Of a DNA stretch of 5,789 nucleotides, positions 5,216-5,789 are shown in pieces. The position numbers and the translations under genes are program-made. Under the pieces are notes generated by a model. The model had not been told where the DNA came from. It did no database searches and saw nothing but the letters and a program-made list of their open reading frames with translations. Origin of the DNA: Candidatus Saccharicenans sp. (lineage in GTDB: Bacteria > Acidobacteriota > Aminicenantia > Aminicenantales > Saccharicenantaceae); NCBI GenBank assembly GCA_024653405.1, contig JANLGB010000026.1, forward strand, positions 1 to 5,789, in the 5' to 3' direction. Numbering within the stretch: position 1 is the first letter of the stretch; every line of letters starts with the position of its first letter.

Positions 5216-5789
5216 CTAAATTGAAATTCCGGTCAAGAATCCAGAGAATCTGGACTCCCGTTTCCGGAAGGATAAAAGCCATTTCTATTCTCTCAGGTTG
5301 CGGAGCGGGCTGGTGTCCACTTTCCGTCGGAACAGGCGGGACAGCCTTTTTTCCTGCTCCAGAGACAATGCTGTTCTGGGTCCCCAGCATTTTTTCTGCT
5401 GGAGGCGTCTGGGACCTAGCCATTTCCACCCTGGAAGGCGGTTTGAGCGCATCCGACCTCTCGGTGTGGGCAGGGCCTCTCTCCGGAGCTTTAATGGTAG
5501 CTTCTTTCTCGGGCTCTAATTCCCGGCTAACTGGATTAAGCTCTTCTCCGGACTGGCTTGCTCCCGGGAGATTCTGGCTGGCTGTCGGCCTGGTCAGAAG
5601 CCCCGGCCAGAAGTGGTCTATCAGGCGATAGGAAAGGAAAGATATCAAGATTAACCCGACCAGGGCCGCCGCCGGTGCCAATTTTCTCCAGCCGCGAAGC
5701 CCGGACCGGGACTTTCCGGGAACCAGAATTTTGCCCCGGGCAATTTTCTCCATCAGGCCAGCCCAGAGCTCTTCCTTCCATTCCGGCAG
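5199..5789 (-). CDS. Probable membrane-anchored anti-sigma factor, N-terminus outside the window
   Basis: The frame is open to the right edge, giving 196 visible residues. An internal Met at base 5753 has no ribosome site at proper distance, and the 12 residues before it (LPEWKEELWAGL) read as normal coding sequence, so the gene starts beyond the window. From the N-terminal side there is an amphipathic segment, one transmembrane helix at visible residues about 37-56 (LAPAAALVGLILISFL), a low-complexity linker rich in Pro, Glu, Ser and Thr to about 165, and a compact end containing GVQILWILDRNFNL. This order, including the closing hydrophobic strand motif, resembles zf-HC2 type anti-sigma factors of ECF sigma systems. 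In those, the missing N-terminal part would carry the zinc-binding HxxxCxxC and hold a sigma factor in the cytoplasm. That part is not visible, so the role rests on architecture and the coupled secretin_N gene. Another single-pass membrane protein remains possible. Confidence 0.7.
   Translation of the reverse strand: MPEWKEELWAGLMEKIARGKILVPGKSRSGLRGWRKLAPAAALVGLILISFLSYRLIDHFWPGLLTRPTASQNLPGASQSGEELNPVSRELEPEKEATIKAPERGPAHTERSDALKPPSRVEMARSQTPPAEKMLGTQNSIVSGAGKKAVPPVPTESGHQPAPQPERIEMAFILPETGVQILWILDRNFNLEGVKK

Noticed and set aside
5221..5631. Plus-strand open frames opposite the anti-sigma-like gene
   Set aside because: The repetitive Pro/Glu-rich coding region leaves antisense frames open. 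The minus frame has a transmembrane helix and a coupled downstream gene, while the plus frames have no support.
5199..5753. Start of the anti-sigma-like protein at the Met encoded at 5753
   Set aside because: There is no ribosome site at suitable distance, and the coding frame continues upstream to the window edge with plausible sequence (LPEWKEELWAGL).

Overview
The window looks like chromosomal DNA of a Gram-negative-type (diderm) bacterium of moderate GC content. Every gene I can support lies on the minus strand. Two encode predicted outer-membrane beta-barrel proteins, one an exported secretin_N-type protein, and one looks like a membrane-anchored anti-sigma factor. DUF5916 proteins, PorT-like barrels and anti-sigma/secretin_N pairs together recall Acidobacteriota or Aminicenantes-type genomes, with Bacteroidota-like lineages as the alternative. 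This placement is an inference from gene content and is weak.

Layout in minus-strand transcription order (right to left). 5789-5199: 3' part of a single-pass membrane protein with a long Pro/Glu-rich linker, probably an anti-sigma factor whose N-terminus lies outside the window. It overlaps by an ATGA junction the next gene (5202-4417), a 261-residue exported protein with one secretin_N (NolW-like) domain and a beta-rich C-terminal region. A 267-bp spacer follows, holding a long inverted repeat and a good promoter plus Shine-Dalgarno sequence. These serve a 217-residue PorT-like outer-membrane barrel protein (4149-3496). Next is a 430-bp gene-poor spacer (3495-3066) with hairpins, a GC-rich island and, at its end, a promoter candidate with a helically phased direct repeat. 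That promoter would drive a DUF523-DUF1722 fusion protein (3065-2160), related at its N-terminus to the iron-sulfur desulfidase TudS. A hairpin starts right after its stop codon. Last is a large DUF5916 outer-membrane protein with a CBM9-like N-terminal domain (2036-1), cut by the window edge.

The only clear functional unit is the coupled anti-sigma/secretin_N pair, probably headed by a sigma-factor gene outside the window. The other three genes look like separate transcription units, because each has its own upstream spacer. The most interesting items are the anti-sigma/secretin_N module, the regulatory architecture of the DUF523-DUF1722 gene, and the structured spacer between 3066 and 3495. 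I see no CRISPR array, tRNA, rRNA or intact mobile element.
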